Below, piece after piece: positions 1-8,396 of a stretch of 56,397 nt of DNA. The notes below the pieces were generated by a model. That model was not told where the DNA came from, searched no databases, and saw only the letters and a program-made list of their open reading frames with translations. How positions within the stretch are numbered: position 1 is the stretch's first letter; every line of letters starts with the position of its first letter. The stretch lies in NCBI GenBank assembly GCA_021785005.1, contig JAJYGT010000012.1, forward strand, positions 1-56,397, written 5' to 3'. The position numbers and the translations under genes are program-made. Source of the stretch: Actinomycetes bacterium. GTDB taxonomy: Bacteria; Actinomycetota; Acidimicrobiia; Acidimicrobiales; Acidimicrobiaceae.

Positions 1-9
1 CTAGCTGCA

Positions 10-627
10 ATGGCGGATTTAGCTGCGTCTAATGAAGTTAACTTTGATATTGGATATTTATCGAAGGTGCGTGAAGATTGGGTTCTGGTCACCGATGTCA
101 AGGATCAGGGAGTGCTAAAAGGGTTTTCTTTTTACACACTTGAGCGTATTGGCGGAACACCAGCGGTGATAATTGGGGTTCTTGTTGTGAACGCTTGTGA
201 CGACGCAAGAGCTATTCTTTATGCGATTCGAGAAGGACAATTTAGAAAGGCTCTACTCGCATTTCCCGACGAAGACGTGTTGGTCGGTTCAAAACTCGCT
301 GATGTCGGTGCGTTTGAGATTTTTGAGGATCTTGTGGACATTGTTCCACAGCCTGGGCATAAGCCAACGGGTGAAGAACGCGCGTGGGCAAGAAGACTGG
401 CTCGGCGTTATGGGTCAGAGAGCAGAGTCGACGATAGATCCTTTGTTTTTCGCGGGATCGGCGAGACCACGGGTTACTCTGCGTATGTACCTCTTAAACC
501 TTCGGGATTTTTCAGTGATTACGAGGAATTCTTTGCTTTGTTGTCACGTGAAACCAACGATACCTTAATTGCGCTTGGCTGGGTAATGGCAGAAGAACTA
601 GCTAAATTTAGCGGATTAGACGACTAA
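10..627 (+). CDS. Conserved-looking hypothetical protein, possibly 5'-truncated
   Basis: An open frame of 205 residues starting at an ATG nine bases into the window. The frame is open to the window edge, so the true start may lie outside. There is no signal peptide or membrane segment. The middle part (about residues 80-130, with FPDEDVLVG and VDIVPQPGHKPTGEERAW) is rich in charged and Pro/Gly positions and looks like conserved soluble alpha/beta protein. I do not recognise the family with confidence; an acetyltransferase-like fold is only a guess. A short hairpin follows the stop codon, and the next gene starts about 460 bases downstream, so this is probably the end of a transcription unit. 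Confidence 0.6.
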   Translation: MADLAASNEVNFDIGYLSKVREDWVLVTDVKDQGVLKGFSFYTLERIGGTPAVIIGVLVVNACDDARAILYAIREGQFRKALLAFPDEDVLVGSKLADVGAFEIFEDLVDIVPQPGHKPTGEERAWARRLARRYGSESRVDDRSFVFRGIGETTGYSAYVPLKPSGFFSDYEEFFALLSRETNDTLIALGWVMAEELAKFSGLDD

Positions 628-631
628 GGTT

Positions 632-648
632 CCGACCAGTTTGGTCGG
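632..648 (+). terminator. Short hairpin after the first gene
   Basis: Perfect 7-bp stem (632-638 with 642-648, CCGACCA/TGGTCGG) with a 3-base loop, five bases after the stop codon and followed by TTCTTC. The T tract is weak, so termination is likely but not certain. Confidence 0.5.
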
Positions 649-1088
649 TTCTTCAAATTAAGCACAGAATTCCACATGCTCATGGTCGGCGACAATCTTT
701 ACCGACGCCAATCTATATTACGGTTGACACAATTGGCGTTTGAACACAATCATACATGTTGTAAGCGTAGGAATTTATTTTCTGTAAAAAGTATCGCGAG
801 ATATCGTTTGATTCTCCGGTTGACAATTATGTACCGCTTTGGATAAAACCACAACAGTTGTTTTTAGCCTGTCTGTGTTTTTGTCAAGTCCATAACATTA
901 TTCAATACGCGAGAATGTACGCTAAGCGTATTTACTTGCTAGTTCTCTTATTTGCGTTCAGTCGTAGTGCCACGTTCGGTAGTTTACTGATGTTGATGTC
1001 TTTGGTGAATAAAATGTCTAGTAACATAGGTATATTATCAAGTAATGTCGTGTAAAGTTTACATAACTTTTCGATCAAGGCTGCAATA
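649..1088. other. Gene-free AT-rich region before the molybdate locus
   Basis: About 440 bases with no convincing coding sequence. The short frames here have no ribosome binding site and no protein-like composition. The region presumably holds the promoter of the regulator gene; the only distinct element is the palindrome at 1051-1063. Confidence 0.5.
1051..1063. promoter_or_regulatory. 13-base palindrome upstream of the molybdate regulator
   Basis: TGTAAA-G-TTTACA, a perfect 6-bp dyad around one central base, ending 25 bases before the TTG start of the HTH regulator. The position suits an operator for autoregulation. It does not resemble the classical E. coli ModE box. Function is inferred from position only. 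Confidence 0.35.
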
Positions 1089-2087
1089 TTGGATATCTCT
1101 CGACGGCGCAAAGAGCTCGGATTATCGCAAGAGGACTTGTGCGCGGAGATTGGTCTTTCTAGACAAGCGCTATCTGCAATTGAGCGTGGAACCGAGCAAC
1201 CAAAGGTTGGATTGGCTCTTAGGATTGCACGTGCACTAGGGATCAGCGTTGAGGAGCTTTTTTCCCGAACTCAGATGACTCGCACAAATGATGCTGAACC
1301 AGCACATGCCAGAAAGCTTGGTGCCTATGGTATTTTTGACGATGGTGCGAGATTCAGGTTGCTTCCAAATTCTGTTGTCGACAGTTTTTGGCAAGTCCCC
1401 AACGGCTATCGCATCGGTGATGAAGTGTCACTGAATCGACTGGGTGCACCCGGAATATTCATAGACGGCTGTGATCCTCTTCTGGGCATGCTGTCTGGAC
1501 ACTTATCGAAGCTATTAAATGTTTCGTTTTACTGGTGGTCGGTGTCCAACAAGACTGCGCAAGCAAACCTTGCCGAAAGTTTGACACATATTGCTTTAGT
1601 TCATTTGCCTATAGAACAAAGTGGTGCTTTTGGCAAGAGTGACAATGCGGTTGTGGTGGCTTTGGCAGATTGGGAACTCTGTATCGCTACAAAGCCGGGA
1701 AATCCTTTGCGAATCCGTTCTATTGACGACCTCTTTGACAGTGGGGCACGAATTGCATTGCGGGTGGTCGGCGCGGGAGTACGTGATCGATTTGATAGAT
1801 GGGCTGTAGAGCGTGATGCAATTGTGTCGAATGACACAGCGTTTGAGTCACACCTTGATGCGTGCAACGCGGTTCGCTATGGCAATTACGATGCGACAAT
1901 AGCAATGAAGCCTGTTGCACTCGTGGTGGGATTGGATACTGTACCCATAGCGTTGGAACGCTCTTATTTGGTCGTAAAAGAGCGGGGACTCACAAATTCA
2001 ACGGTAAGTTCCGCGCTTGAAGCTATTTCCACAGACAAAGTTAAATCGCTTATTAACTTGTTGCCCAATTACCGGGCAACAAGTTAA
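1089..2087 (+). CDS. HTH regulator fused to a periplasmic-binding-like domain (molybdate/tungstate sensor)
   Basis: 332 residues from a TTG start preceded by AAGG at 1077-1080 (8-base spacing). Residues 1-58 are a Cro/C1-type helix-turn-helix (RRKELGLSQEDLCAEIGLSR, then ALSAIERGTEQP). The rest resembles the PBP-like domain found in one-component regulators of molybdate uptake, in which an intracellular binding domain senses the anion. Genes for a ModA-type lipoprotein and a ModBC fusion follow on the same strand, so it probably controls them in response to molybdate or tungstate. The last codons lie inside a perfect inverted repeat (2045-2095). Ligand identity is inferred from the neighbours. 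Confidence 0.8.
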   Translation: MDISRRRKELGLSQEDLCAEIGLSRQALSAIERGTEQPKVGLALRIARALGISVEELFSRTQMTRTNDAEPAHARKLGAYGIFDDGARFRLLPNSVVDSFWQVPNGYRIGDEVSLNRLGAPGIFIDGCDPLLGMLSGHLSKLLNVSFYWWSVSNKTAQANLAESLTHIALVHLPIEQSGAFGKSDNAVVVALADWELCIATKPGNPLRIRSIDDLFDSGARIALRVVGAGVRDRFDRWAVERDAIVSNDTAFESHLDACNAVRYGNYDATIAMKPVALVVGLDTVPIALERSYLVVKERGLTNSTVSSALEAISTDKVKSLINLLPNYRATS

Positions 2088-2095
2088 TAAGCGAT
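2045..2095 (+). repeat. Perfect 22-bp inverted repeat across the regulator stop codon
   Basis: Arms 2045-2066 and 2074-2095 are exactly complementary around a 7-base loop (AATTACC). The right arm contains the TAA stop (2085-2087) and ends 11 bases before the AGGAG of the next gene. There is no following T run, so it is not a typical intrinsic terminator. It could protect or separate the regulator and transporter parts of one mRNA, or act as a partial terminator. Confidence 0.85.
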
Positions 2096-2114
2096 CGAAT
2101 CTAACAGGAGTGAA

Positions 2115-3020
2115 ATGAAAGTTTATAAATTAATCGGCACCAGCACTATGACGGCTGTTTTGTTGGCGTCATGTGGAGCTTCGAAGACAGCTAGCGGTAA
2201 TGTATCCACATTGCCCGCGTCAAAGCCACTAGATATTGGTGGAGTGGTAAGGGTGGCATACGCAGGGTCTTTGGTCGGAGCCATGGTGGAGAAAATTGCA
2301 CCAGCGTTTCAGGCCCAGGACGGGGTGGCTTTTAGTGGCCTTCCGGGCGGTTCCACAGGTCTTGTGAATCAAATAAAAAGTAACACCACGGCAATAGACG
2401 TTTTTATTTCGGCAGCGCCGTCAGCAAATGATCCGTTGATGGGGAGTGCGAATGGAAATTATGCAAGTTGGTACGCAACCTTGGGTAGTGCTCCGCTAGT
2501 GATTGGTTACAATCCAAGTTCAAAATTTTCTTCCGATCTAAAGACCAAGCCGTGGTACCAAGTTATGCAAGAGCCAGGTTTTTTGCTTGGAAGAACCGAT
2601 CCCAAGATTGACCCCAAAGGTGTCTTGGTCGAGAAATTGCTATCGCTCGAAGGGAGCAAACTCGGCGATAAGAACCTTAGCCAAGCCATTTTGGGTGCAC
2701 CTGAGAATCCGTCGCAGGTATTCCCCGAGGAGACTTTGGTCGCTCGTTTGCAAACTGGCCAACTAGATGCGGGGTTTTTCTATTCCAATGAGGCAGCGTT
2801 AGCGCATATCCCAACGGTGTCAACAGGTATTGCGCTAGGGGCTACATTTACAGTTACCATATTGAATATCGCTAAAGATCAAAAACAAGCGGTAGCGTTT
2901 GTGAATTTTTTGTATTCGCCTCTAGGGGCTCGATTATTGTCATCAGTTGGCATTTCTCCCTCTAGGTCCGTGGTGGTGGGAGATAAATCAAAGGAACCCA
3001 GCGGAGTGCTTCTTGGATAA
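2115..3020 (+). CDS. modA: Molybdate/tungstate ABC transporter substrate-binding lipoprotein (ModA/WtpA type)
   Basis: 301 residues. ATG preceded by AGGAG with four-base spacing. The N-terminus is a lipoprotein signal with lipobox LLASC, predicting lipidation of Cys20. The mature part has the features of oxyanion-binding proteins of the ModA/WtpA group: an early AYAGSLVGAM strand-loop, PGGSTGLVNQIKS, then AIDVFISAAPSANDPLM, and late VNFLYSPLGARLL. It should capture molybdate or tungstate outside the membrane and deliver it to the fused ModBC protein encoded next. Molybdate versus tungstate cannot be told from sequence alone. Confidence 0.85.
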   Translation: MKVYKLIGTSTMTAVLLASCGASKTASGNVSTLPASKPLDIGGVVRVAYAGSLVGAMVEKIAPAFQAQDGVAFSGLPGGSTGLVNQIKSNTTAIDVFISAAPSANDPLMGSANGNYASWYATLGSAPLVIGYNPSSKFSSDLKTKPWYQVMQEPGFLLGRTDPKIDPKGVLVEKLLSLEGSKLGDKNLSQAILGAPENPSQVFPEETLVARLQTGQLDAGFFYSNEAALAHIPTVSTGIALGATFTVTILNIAKDQKQAVAFVNFLYSPLGARLLSSVGISPSRSVVVGDKSKEPSGVLLG

Positions 3021-3102
3021 TATTGTCATCATTTCAACGTTTTTTGAAGTTAGATCTTCCGGGTCTTGGTGTCGTGTAGGTGGCAGTGCTGGTGCATAGT
3101 AC

Positions 3103-4923
3103 GTGAGAACTAAATATCGTTCCACGAAGCTTGGCTCTGCGACCTATCTCATCGTAGTACTAGGGATTAGTTTTATTCTTTTTCCGGTACTCGCTCTGGG
3201 AGTATATTTTCTTCGAAATCATCAGGGACCAATGCAGGGATCTTCGCTTGTTTCAGCGGTGCTATATTCCGTTGGACCTGCGATCTTGGCAATTTCATTT
3301 GACACGATTTTGGGTTTACCATTAGGATTTTTTCTCTGCACATCGCACGCGCGTTACAAGAGATTACTTGCTATTTTGGTAAGGCTTCCTCTGGGAGTGC
3401 CACCACTGGTAGCTGGTGTCATGCTTCTTGTTGCGTTTGGACCGTACTCACCAATCGGAAAGATTTTCCACGGGCAACTGACTAATTCTTTTGCTGCAAT
3501 ATTCATTGCCCAAGCCTTTACTGCACTTCCATTTGTCGTTGAGGGCGCACGTGGTGCATTTGGCAGTATTGACTTGGAGGCTCAAGTAGTGGCCGACAGC
3601 TTGTTGATGGGACCGGTGCGGCGTTTGAACCAAATTTACATTCCACTTGCTTGGAGTTCGATTCGTTCATCTATTACCCTTGGTTTCTTGCGCGCGTTCG
3701 GCGAGTTCGGCGCTGTGCTTTTAGTGGCATATAGCCCCGCATCGTTACCGATTTACACCTATATTTCTTTCGAGGGTGCTGGGCTTGAAGCAACTTTGGC
3801 GCCTATTGTAATAACTTTGATCGTGACCGGGGTAGTCGCAGCTTTGCTAGCTAGCATGCCCTGGCCGCAAAAGGTCATTAGCGCCTTAGTCGGAGCTCGG
3901 ATCTTCAAAGCAAGGCTGATCTATCAAGGGCAAATTAAGCTTGAATCGACAAAGCCGAGAGTGTCATGTGTGACTGTTTATGGCAAAGTAGGGACGTTTG
4001 ATCTTGATGTATCGTTTGAAGTATATCGGGGGTGCACTGTTTTATTGGGTCCATCTGGATCTGGCAAGACATTAACGCTTCATGCCATAGCTCACCATAT
4101 TGCAGATGGCCTGTCAGCGTCTATAGAAGGAGAATTAGCAAGTGCATGCGAATCGCCGATTGGGTATGTTCCGCAAAAATTAGGACTTTGGCCGCATTTA
4201 AATGTGATGGAAAATCTTGAGCTTTCAGCAGAAATTTCAAACTCAGATGTCGATTTGCGAAGTCTTTTAGAGAGATTTGAGGTTGGATCTATCTCGAGTC
4301 AACGCCCCGAAACGTTATCGGGTGGTCAGTATCAACGCGCTTCATTAGCGCGCGCAATGGCGACTAATTCAAGTGTGGGGATCTTGGATGAACCCCTTTC
4401 GGCGCTGGATTCCCATCTAAGGACCGGACATCGTCGGTTGATTCATAACGAAGTCAAGCAGGTATTCGAGTACTTATTTGTGGTCACGCACGACGTGACC
4501 GAAGCGCTTTACTTGGCCGACTTTTTAGTAATAATTGCGCAGGGACGCGTCTTGCAACAGGGTCCAGTGAGCGAGGTCATCAAACGACCTGCATCTAGCG
4601 CTGTTGCGCAAATCCTCGGAGCCGACTGTCATATTTTAGTTGAAACCAGCTCAGTGGTGAGCACGGAGGTGGCCAACCGTGAAGTCAGTTTTTTTTCCAA
4701 TGATGTGACTTTATCAGATCTTGGATCTGACCCTGGGGGAACAAACTATTGTTTGGGCGTTTTTAGCGTTCGGTCAATCCATCAGTTGCCTTGGCGCGCC
4801 GAAGTCGAGCTCGAAAATAGCGCAGGCACATTTGTTGCAAATCTGACCCAGGATTACCAAATGATCGCAGGTAAAACTCATTGTGAAGTTAGAGTGCCAA
4901 TTTCTAGATGTTTTATATTCTAG
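3103..4923 (+). CDS. Fused molybdate/tungstate ABC permease and ATPase (ModB-ModC fusion)
   Basis: 606 residues from GTG; an in-frame TAG two codons upstream limits the start. Residues 1 to about 255 form a ModB-type permease with several membrane helices and the RAFGEFGAVLL segment (about 196-206) that couples to the ATPase. Residues about 285-510 form the ATPase: Walker A GPSGSGKT (about 316-323), signature LSGGQ (about 404), Walker B ILDEP (about 427) and switch His in VVTHD (about 462). The tail probably forms a small regulatory domain. Usually ModB and ModC are separate proteins; the fusion yields a symmetric dimeric importer from one gene. It lies 82 bases after modA. Confidence 0.88.
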   Translation: MRTKYRSTKLGSATYLIVVLGISFILFPVLALGVYFLRNHQGPMQGSSLVSAVLYSVGPAILAISFDTILGLPLGFFLCTSHARYKRLLAILVRLPLGVPPLVAGVMLLVAFGPYSPIGKIFHGQLTNSFAAIFIAQAFTALPFVVEGARGAFGSIDLEAQVVADSLLMGPVRRLNQIYIPLAWSSIRSSITLGFLRAFGEFGAVLLVAYSPASLPIYTYISFEGAGLEATLAPIVITLIVTGVVAALLASMPWPQKVISALVGARIFKARLIYQGQIKLESTKPRVSCVTVYGKVGTFDLDVSFEVYRGCTVLLGPSGSGKTLTLHAIAHHIADGLSASIEGELASACESPIGYVPQKLGLWPHLNVMENLELSAEISNSDVDLRSLLERFEVGSISSQRPETLSGGQYQRASLARAMATNSSVGILDEPLSALDSHLRTGHRRLIHNEVKQVFEYLFVVTHDVTEALYLADFLVIIAQGRVLQQGPVSEVIKRPASSAVAQILGADCHILVETSSVVSTEVANREVSFFSNDVTLSDLGSDPGGTNYCLGVFSVRSIHQLPWRAEVELENSAGTFVANLTQDYQMIAGKTHCEVRVPISRCFIF

Positions 4924-5015
4924 ATTTTGCACTACGAACGCTCATCTATCGTGGAATGCCAAATCGCATGCCATGGCGAAACCTCTGTGTCGTTTGGCTT
5001 AGTCGGGTAATCGTT

Positions 5016-5258
5016 TTACGAATTTGGAACTTTCCACCCTTTTGACTCTGCGATCTCTTTACAGGTTCCACAAAGTGGATATTTTTTGGGATCACGAGTT
5101 GGCACCCAGGTCTTGCCACACAAAGCAGTGCATGGCTTACCCGTGACGATTGCTTCGGTTACAGCTGATGCTGGAACTACGATGTGGGATAATCGTTCGC
5201 GCTCTTCAACGTCGCTCATATCTATTTCTGAAAGCTGTGTTACGTCTAACTGTGTCAT
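5016..5258 (-). CDS. DUF3039 family protein
   Basis: 80 residues from the ATG at 5258 (MTQLDVTQLSEID); two upstream ATG codons would add up to 13 residues. It matches the actinobacterial DUF3039 pattern: HIVVP, then TGKPCTALCGKTWVPTRDPK and PLCGTCKE. The paired Cys residues suggest a small zinc ribbon. No function is established for the family as far as I know. It is the last of a group of small Cys-containing genes on the minus strand. Confidence 0.8.
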   Translation of the reverse strand: MTQLDVTQLSEIDMSDVEERERLSHIVVPASAVTEAIVTGKPCTALCGKTWVPTRDPKKYPLCGTCKEIAESKGWKVPNS

Positions 5259-5474
5259 ATACATACGATCATAATATTTGCGAGACCTAAAATACACCTG
5301 AAGCAGTTAGCCTGAAAATTCTCTTTACTCGCTGACGTCTTTTTAGCTCACCACGTTATTTGGTAAACCGACCAAGCACCTCAAGCCAGTCCAATTCCTG
5401 CAGGTCATTTAATTTTTGCTTAAAATGTCGCTTGCCAAATCCAATGAATTGAAAAATTAAAGTGTTATCAACGG

Positions 5475-5672
5475 CTATGGTGCTTCTAATGCCTTGACAA
5501 TTTTGCAACGCCGAAAATGTGAGGAGGAGTCCTCACGGACAAATTGCCCGCACATACAGCGAAGTCTGGCGGTGCACCTGATACATTTAGAACCGCCATT
5601 CCAGCGATGACCCTCAAGATCGCAGATAGATGCGAGAGTCTCTAAGTGTTGGTTTTTATCCTCTTGTGACAC
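5475..5672 (-). CDS. Small Cys-rich protein, putative zinc-binding
   Basis: 65 residues if started at the GTG at 5672, which has GGG six bases upstream; an ATG at 5693 would add seven residues. The protein has CDLEGH, KCIRC, RCMCG and a final H-x3-C, enough ligands for one or two zinc sites. I do not recognise a named family. It sits between the DUF3039 gene and a thioredoxin-like gene on the same strand, so it may belong to the same transcription unit. Confidence 0.55.
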   Translation of the reverse strand: MSQEDKNQHLETLASICDLEGHRWNGGSKCIRCTARLRCMCGQFVREDSSSHFRRCKIVKALEAP

Positions 5673-5807
5673 AGTGTTCCCTTTGCCATACATTCTATTT
5701 GTACGTTAGCCAACTTATTCTTTCGTGCCATATTTTCTGATAACCAAGGGTTTTGGTCACTCGTACTATGTATCGGAAGCACTCGAGATGGTTGCTCCAT
5801 AACGGTG

Positions 5808-6137
5808 CTACTTGTGTGAATTGCCACCTGTAAGTCGCGAAAGAATTGTCTCTAAATCGTTTTTGTGCATGAGAACCACGAACTCGTCGCCGATACGTAC
5901 TGTGGGCACGCTCGTCACGCTAAGTTCCTGGGCGCGACCGCGACCGCTAGTTGTGCTCAGACTCGTAATTTCAAGAGAGATTATCTGTTCGTGGTCTAGT
6001 TTCGACAGTTCGTTTACTGCTTCTTGGCAACCGTTGCAAATTGGGTGGGTGAACAATTCGACGGCAATGGGTGTTGCTGGCGATTGATATAATGACGATG
6101 AAATATCGGTTTGTTGCTTGACTACGTGTTGTATCAT
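5808..6137 (-). CDS. Thioredoxin-fold protein with CxxC site
   Basis: 109 residues from the ATG at 6137, whose ATGA overlaps the TGA of the upstream lipoyl protein gene; a TTG at 6149 is a weaker alternative. After a beta strand (VELFTHP) comes the redox motif CNGC (Cys34, Cys37), and a cis-Pro loop SVPTVRIGDEF (about 76-86) as in glutaredoxin/thioredoxin-like proteins. Likely a thiol-disulfide oxidoreductase acting in the cytoplasm. The overlap implies translational coupling with the GcvH-like protein, so the lipoyl arm may be its partner; that is inference. Confidence 0.75.
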   Translation of the reverse strand: MIQHVVKQQTDISSSLYQSPATPIAVELFTHPICNGCQEAVNELSKLDHEQIISLEITSLSTTSGRGRAQELSVTSVPTVRIGDEFVVLMHKNDLETILSRLTGGNSHK

Positions 6138-6685
6138 AGGTCGTCCCAATCATTACAGTGGACACACCAAAAATCTTCGTTTATCCCTGCTACGGATTGA
6201 AATGTGTGGCCAATTCGAACGCGGTAAGCGTCGCGAGCCGTTTCGCCAAAGACCCAGTTTAATGGCTCCATCGGTAAAAAGTCAACGATCCAACCCCGTT
6301 GATAGGGCTCTAAATTTATCCATAGCGGGTGGTCAAGCAGATCTTTGTTGACCGCTACCAATACTCCGTCAACCGCAAAATTAATTGGACCTATCCACTT
6401 TGCGCTCTCTAAAATTGCAACCGTCTTTCTGGCTGGTATCAGTTTGCCGAGGCGTTCGTTTATTCTTGGGAATGTTACTGATTGTATTTTGCCATTTGCG
6501 GTTTGCCCGATATCAGTGATTCCGATCTGCACAAGGCCATCAGGGCGTATGTTGCGACACCAAAGGTCACGTTCGATGTCATAACTTAAATTTCTGGGAA
6601 TGACACAGTTCTTGATGACCCAAGACGCATCCTGAGCTGCTTCGGTTGTTTGCGTGTTAGTTGGAATCGATTGAGCATTGGTCAT
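6134..6685 (-). CDS. GcvH-like lipoyl-domain protein with C-terminal CxxC
   Basis: 183 residues, longer than typical GcvH (about 125-130). The core resembles glycine cleavage H protein: DGLVQIGITDIGQTANGKI, then TVAILESAKWIGP with the probable lipoylation Lys96, FAVDGVLVAVNKDL and LINLEPYQRGW-like WINLEPYQRGW. It has an extra N-terminal 20 residues and a C-terminal tail ending FWCVHCNDW (Cys174, Cys177). No gcvT, gcvP or lipoate ligase gene lies nearby, so it may not serve glycine cleavage. Relation to lipoate-binding proteins of sulfur metabolism is possible but unproven. It is coupled to the thioredoxin-like gene. Confidence 0.75.
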   Translation of the reverse strand: MTNAQSIPTNTQTTEAAQDASWVIKNCVIPRNLSYDIERDLWCRNIRPDGLVQIGITDIGQTANGKIQSVTFPRINERLGKLIPARKTVAILESAKWIGPINFAVDGVLVAVNKDLLDHPLWINLEPYQRGWIVDFLPMEPLNWVFGETARDAYRVRIGHTFQSVAGINEDFWCVHCNDWDDL

Positions 6686-6983
6686 CGATTCGAATTATAA
6701 CTCTTAATTTGAGTTACTAAAGGGTAGAAGTGAATTTCTATAAATTAATTAAAAGTGTTTACCCATAGTAAATTTTTTACTTTAAATTTGGGGCTAACGC
6801 GACAAGATATTGCGGTTTAAGGTTGCGGAGGTCGTAGATGAGAATTGCCTAGAGCTGCTATAATGATATCTTGTTGCTTCGCTGAGTTAATACTCCTTGG
6901 ATTCTTTTTGAATTGAGTGACGGACTGTTATAGGTTCATCGCGGAGAAACTAAGGAATAAATCGATTCTAAGAGGATAAGGTT

Positions 6984-8342
6984 GTGGTACCCGTGCGTCG
7001 ACGGGACAAAGTGGTAATAGCCCAGGTGCGACCACAGCGAAGTAGCTGGTCGCCCAAGAGAATACTATTAGCTAACACAGTACGCATGCCAGCAGCAATG
7101 GCTCCTCTGGCTATTGTACTTTCTGAAGGTGACACCAAGCGAGCTCTAGCAGCGGGATCTTTGCTTGTGTCTATTTTTACAATAGGCGAGATATTTCTAT
7201 CTTCGCGATTTGCCAAACTCGGTGATCGTACCGCGCCTGTTTTGGCACTAGTGCGTTTGCTTGCTCCACTGGCACTTGTATGGACAATTTTTGTATTGCT
7301 ATCGCCTCAGTTTGGAAATCGTAATAATTTTATTGCATTGTCCATTTTGGCATTTTTAGTGGGAGGACTTGGAGCAGGACTTTTTGGCATCGCTCGAAAT
7401 CTCATTTTGGTGAAAAGCCCTCAGCATATCGAACACGACCCGATTGTGATCCATCGCATTATTGGCGTGGACACTGTAATCATGGAGATGTTTTTTCTAG
7501 TGGCACCACTGATTGTCTCATCTTCTATCATTCTCGGTGGCTCGCGTGCGACGGGAATTTCAACGACTGCAATCGTACTAATTGGCTTACTGGCTTCGTT
7601 GATATCTTCGCGACAACGTGAGAACCACGCGAGCGAATCGGTAGTAAAGCCTCAACCTAAGAACACGAAACGCATTCGGCTCTTTGACAGTGTGTGGTTT
7701 TACCCCAAAGCTACCTGGATCTTTGTTGCGTCAGCAGCGATGGGGGTAGGAGAAGGCGGATTGATTATTGCAGTACCTACCATTTTCGTAGAGAAAAAGC
7801 TGGGTCTAGGCTATGTTGGGCTTGACGTGGCGATGATATCTCTGGGCAGCATTGTTGGTGGTTCGATTACAACTCAATTCGCTCGCCTGTTTTCCCGAGC
7901 GAGAATCAGGGTGCGTCTGGGCACGTATTTGTTGGGATTGCTGAGCGCTGTTATAGCGGTAACCACCTTGAATCAAATTGTTCCAATCCTTCTGGCTACG
8001 TTTGTTGCAGGACTTTTTGTAGCTCCCTTGAATACCACAAGAGCACTAGCTATTGAAGCGGTCGTTCCTGACGGCAAAAAATCAGAAGCATTCGGTGCTT
8101 TGTATGGGTCGTATTCAATTGGATTTGCTCTGGTGGGGATGACCCTTGGCGCGTTGTCGTTGCAGGCCTCTGCATCCAACCTGTTGGCTGGTGTGTCATT
8201 TATGGCATTTATAGCAGCACTTTTTTTGGTGTTTTTTACTCCAATACCGAATCGCACGGCAATTGCTTTTGAAAGCGAAAAATTTGGCACCAGTGCCACC
8301 AGCACTTCGTACAACATCAAGAGTTCTTTGGTTGAACAATAA
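6984..8342 (+). CDS. MFS-type membrane transporter
   Basis: 452 residues from GTG with GAGG/AAGG upstream (6972-6981). The protein has about twelve hydrophobic segments in two halves separated by a polar linker (about residues 210-240), the plan of major facilitator transporters. No diagnostic substrate motif is visible. It faces the minus-strand thiamine genes across a hairpin at 8363-8383, so it is not in their operon; a role in vitamin transport would be a guess. Confidence 0.7.
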   Translation: MVPVRRRDKVVIAQVRPQRSSWSPKRILLANTVRMPAAMAPLAIVLSEGDTKRALAAGSLLVSIFTIGEIFLSSRFAKLGDRTAPVLALVRLLAPLALVWTIFVLLSPQFGNRNNFIALSILAFLVGGLGAGLFGIARNLILVKSPQHIEHDPIVIHRIIGVDTVIMEMFFLVAPLIVSSSIILGGSRATGISTTAIVLIGLLASLISSRQRENHASESVVKPQPKNTKRIRLFDSVWFYPKATWIFVASAAMGVGEGGLIIAVPTIFVEKKLGLGYVGLDVAMISLGSIVGGSITTQFARLFSRARIRVRLGTYLLGLLSAVIAVTTLNQIVPILLATFVAGLFVAPLNTTRALAIEAVVPDGKKSEAFGALYGSYSIGFALVGMTLGALSLQASASNLLAGVSFMAFIAALFLVFFTPIPNRTAIAFESEKFGTSATSTSYNIKSSLVEQ

Positions 8343-8362
8343 TCGATATTATGTAGCATCTG

Positions 8363-8383
8363 GTAGCCTGCGAACCAGGCTAC
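8363..8383. terminator. Bidirectional terminator-like hairpin
   Basis: Perfect 8-bp stem GTAGCCTG/CAGGCTAC (8363-8370 with 8376-8383), 5-base loop, placed between the convergent ends of the MFS gene and thiD. T runs are short, so efficiency is uncertain. Confidence 0.6.
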
Positions 8384-8396
8384 TTCAAGTGTATGA

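Noticed and set aside
858-1239. Two short frames before and across the molybdate regulator start
   Set aside because: One is a hydrophobic AT-rich frame in a spacer, the other is out of frame with a clear HTH domain.
6134-6685. Ordinary glycine cleavage H protein
   Set aside because: No gcvT or gcvP near, extra termini and CxxC tail; kept as GcvH-like instead.
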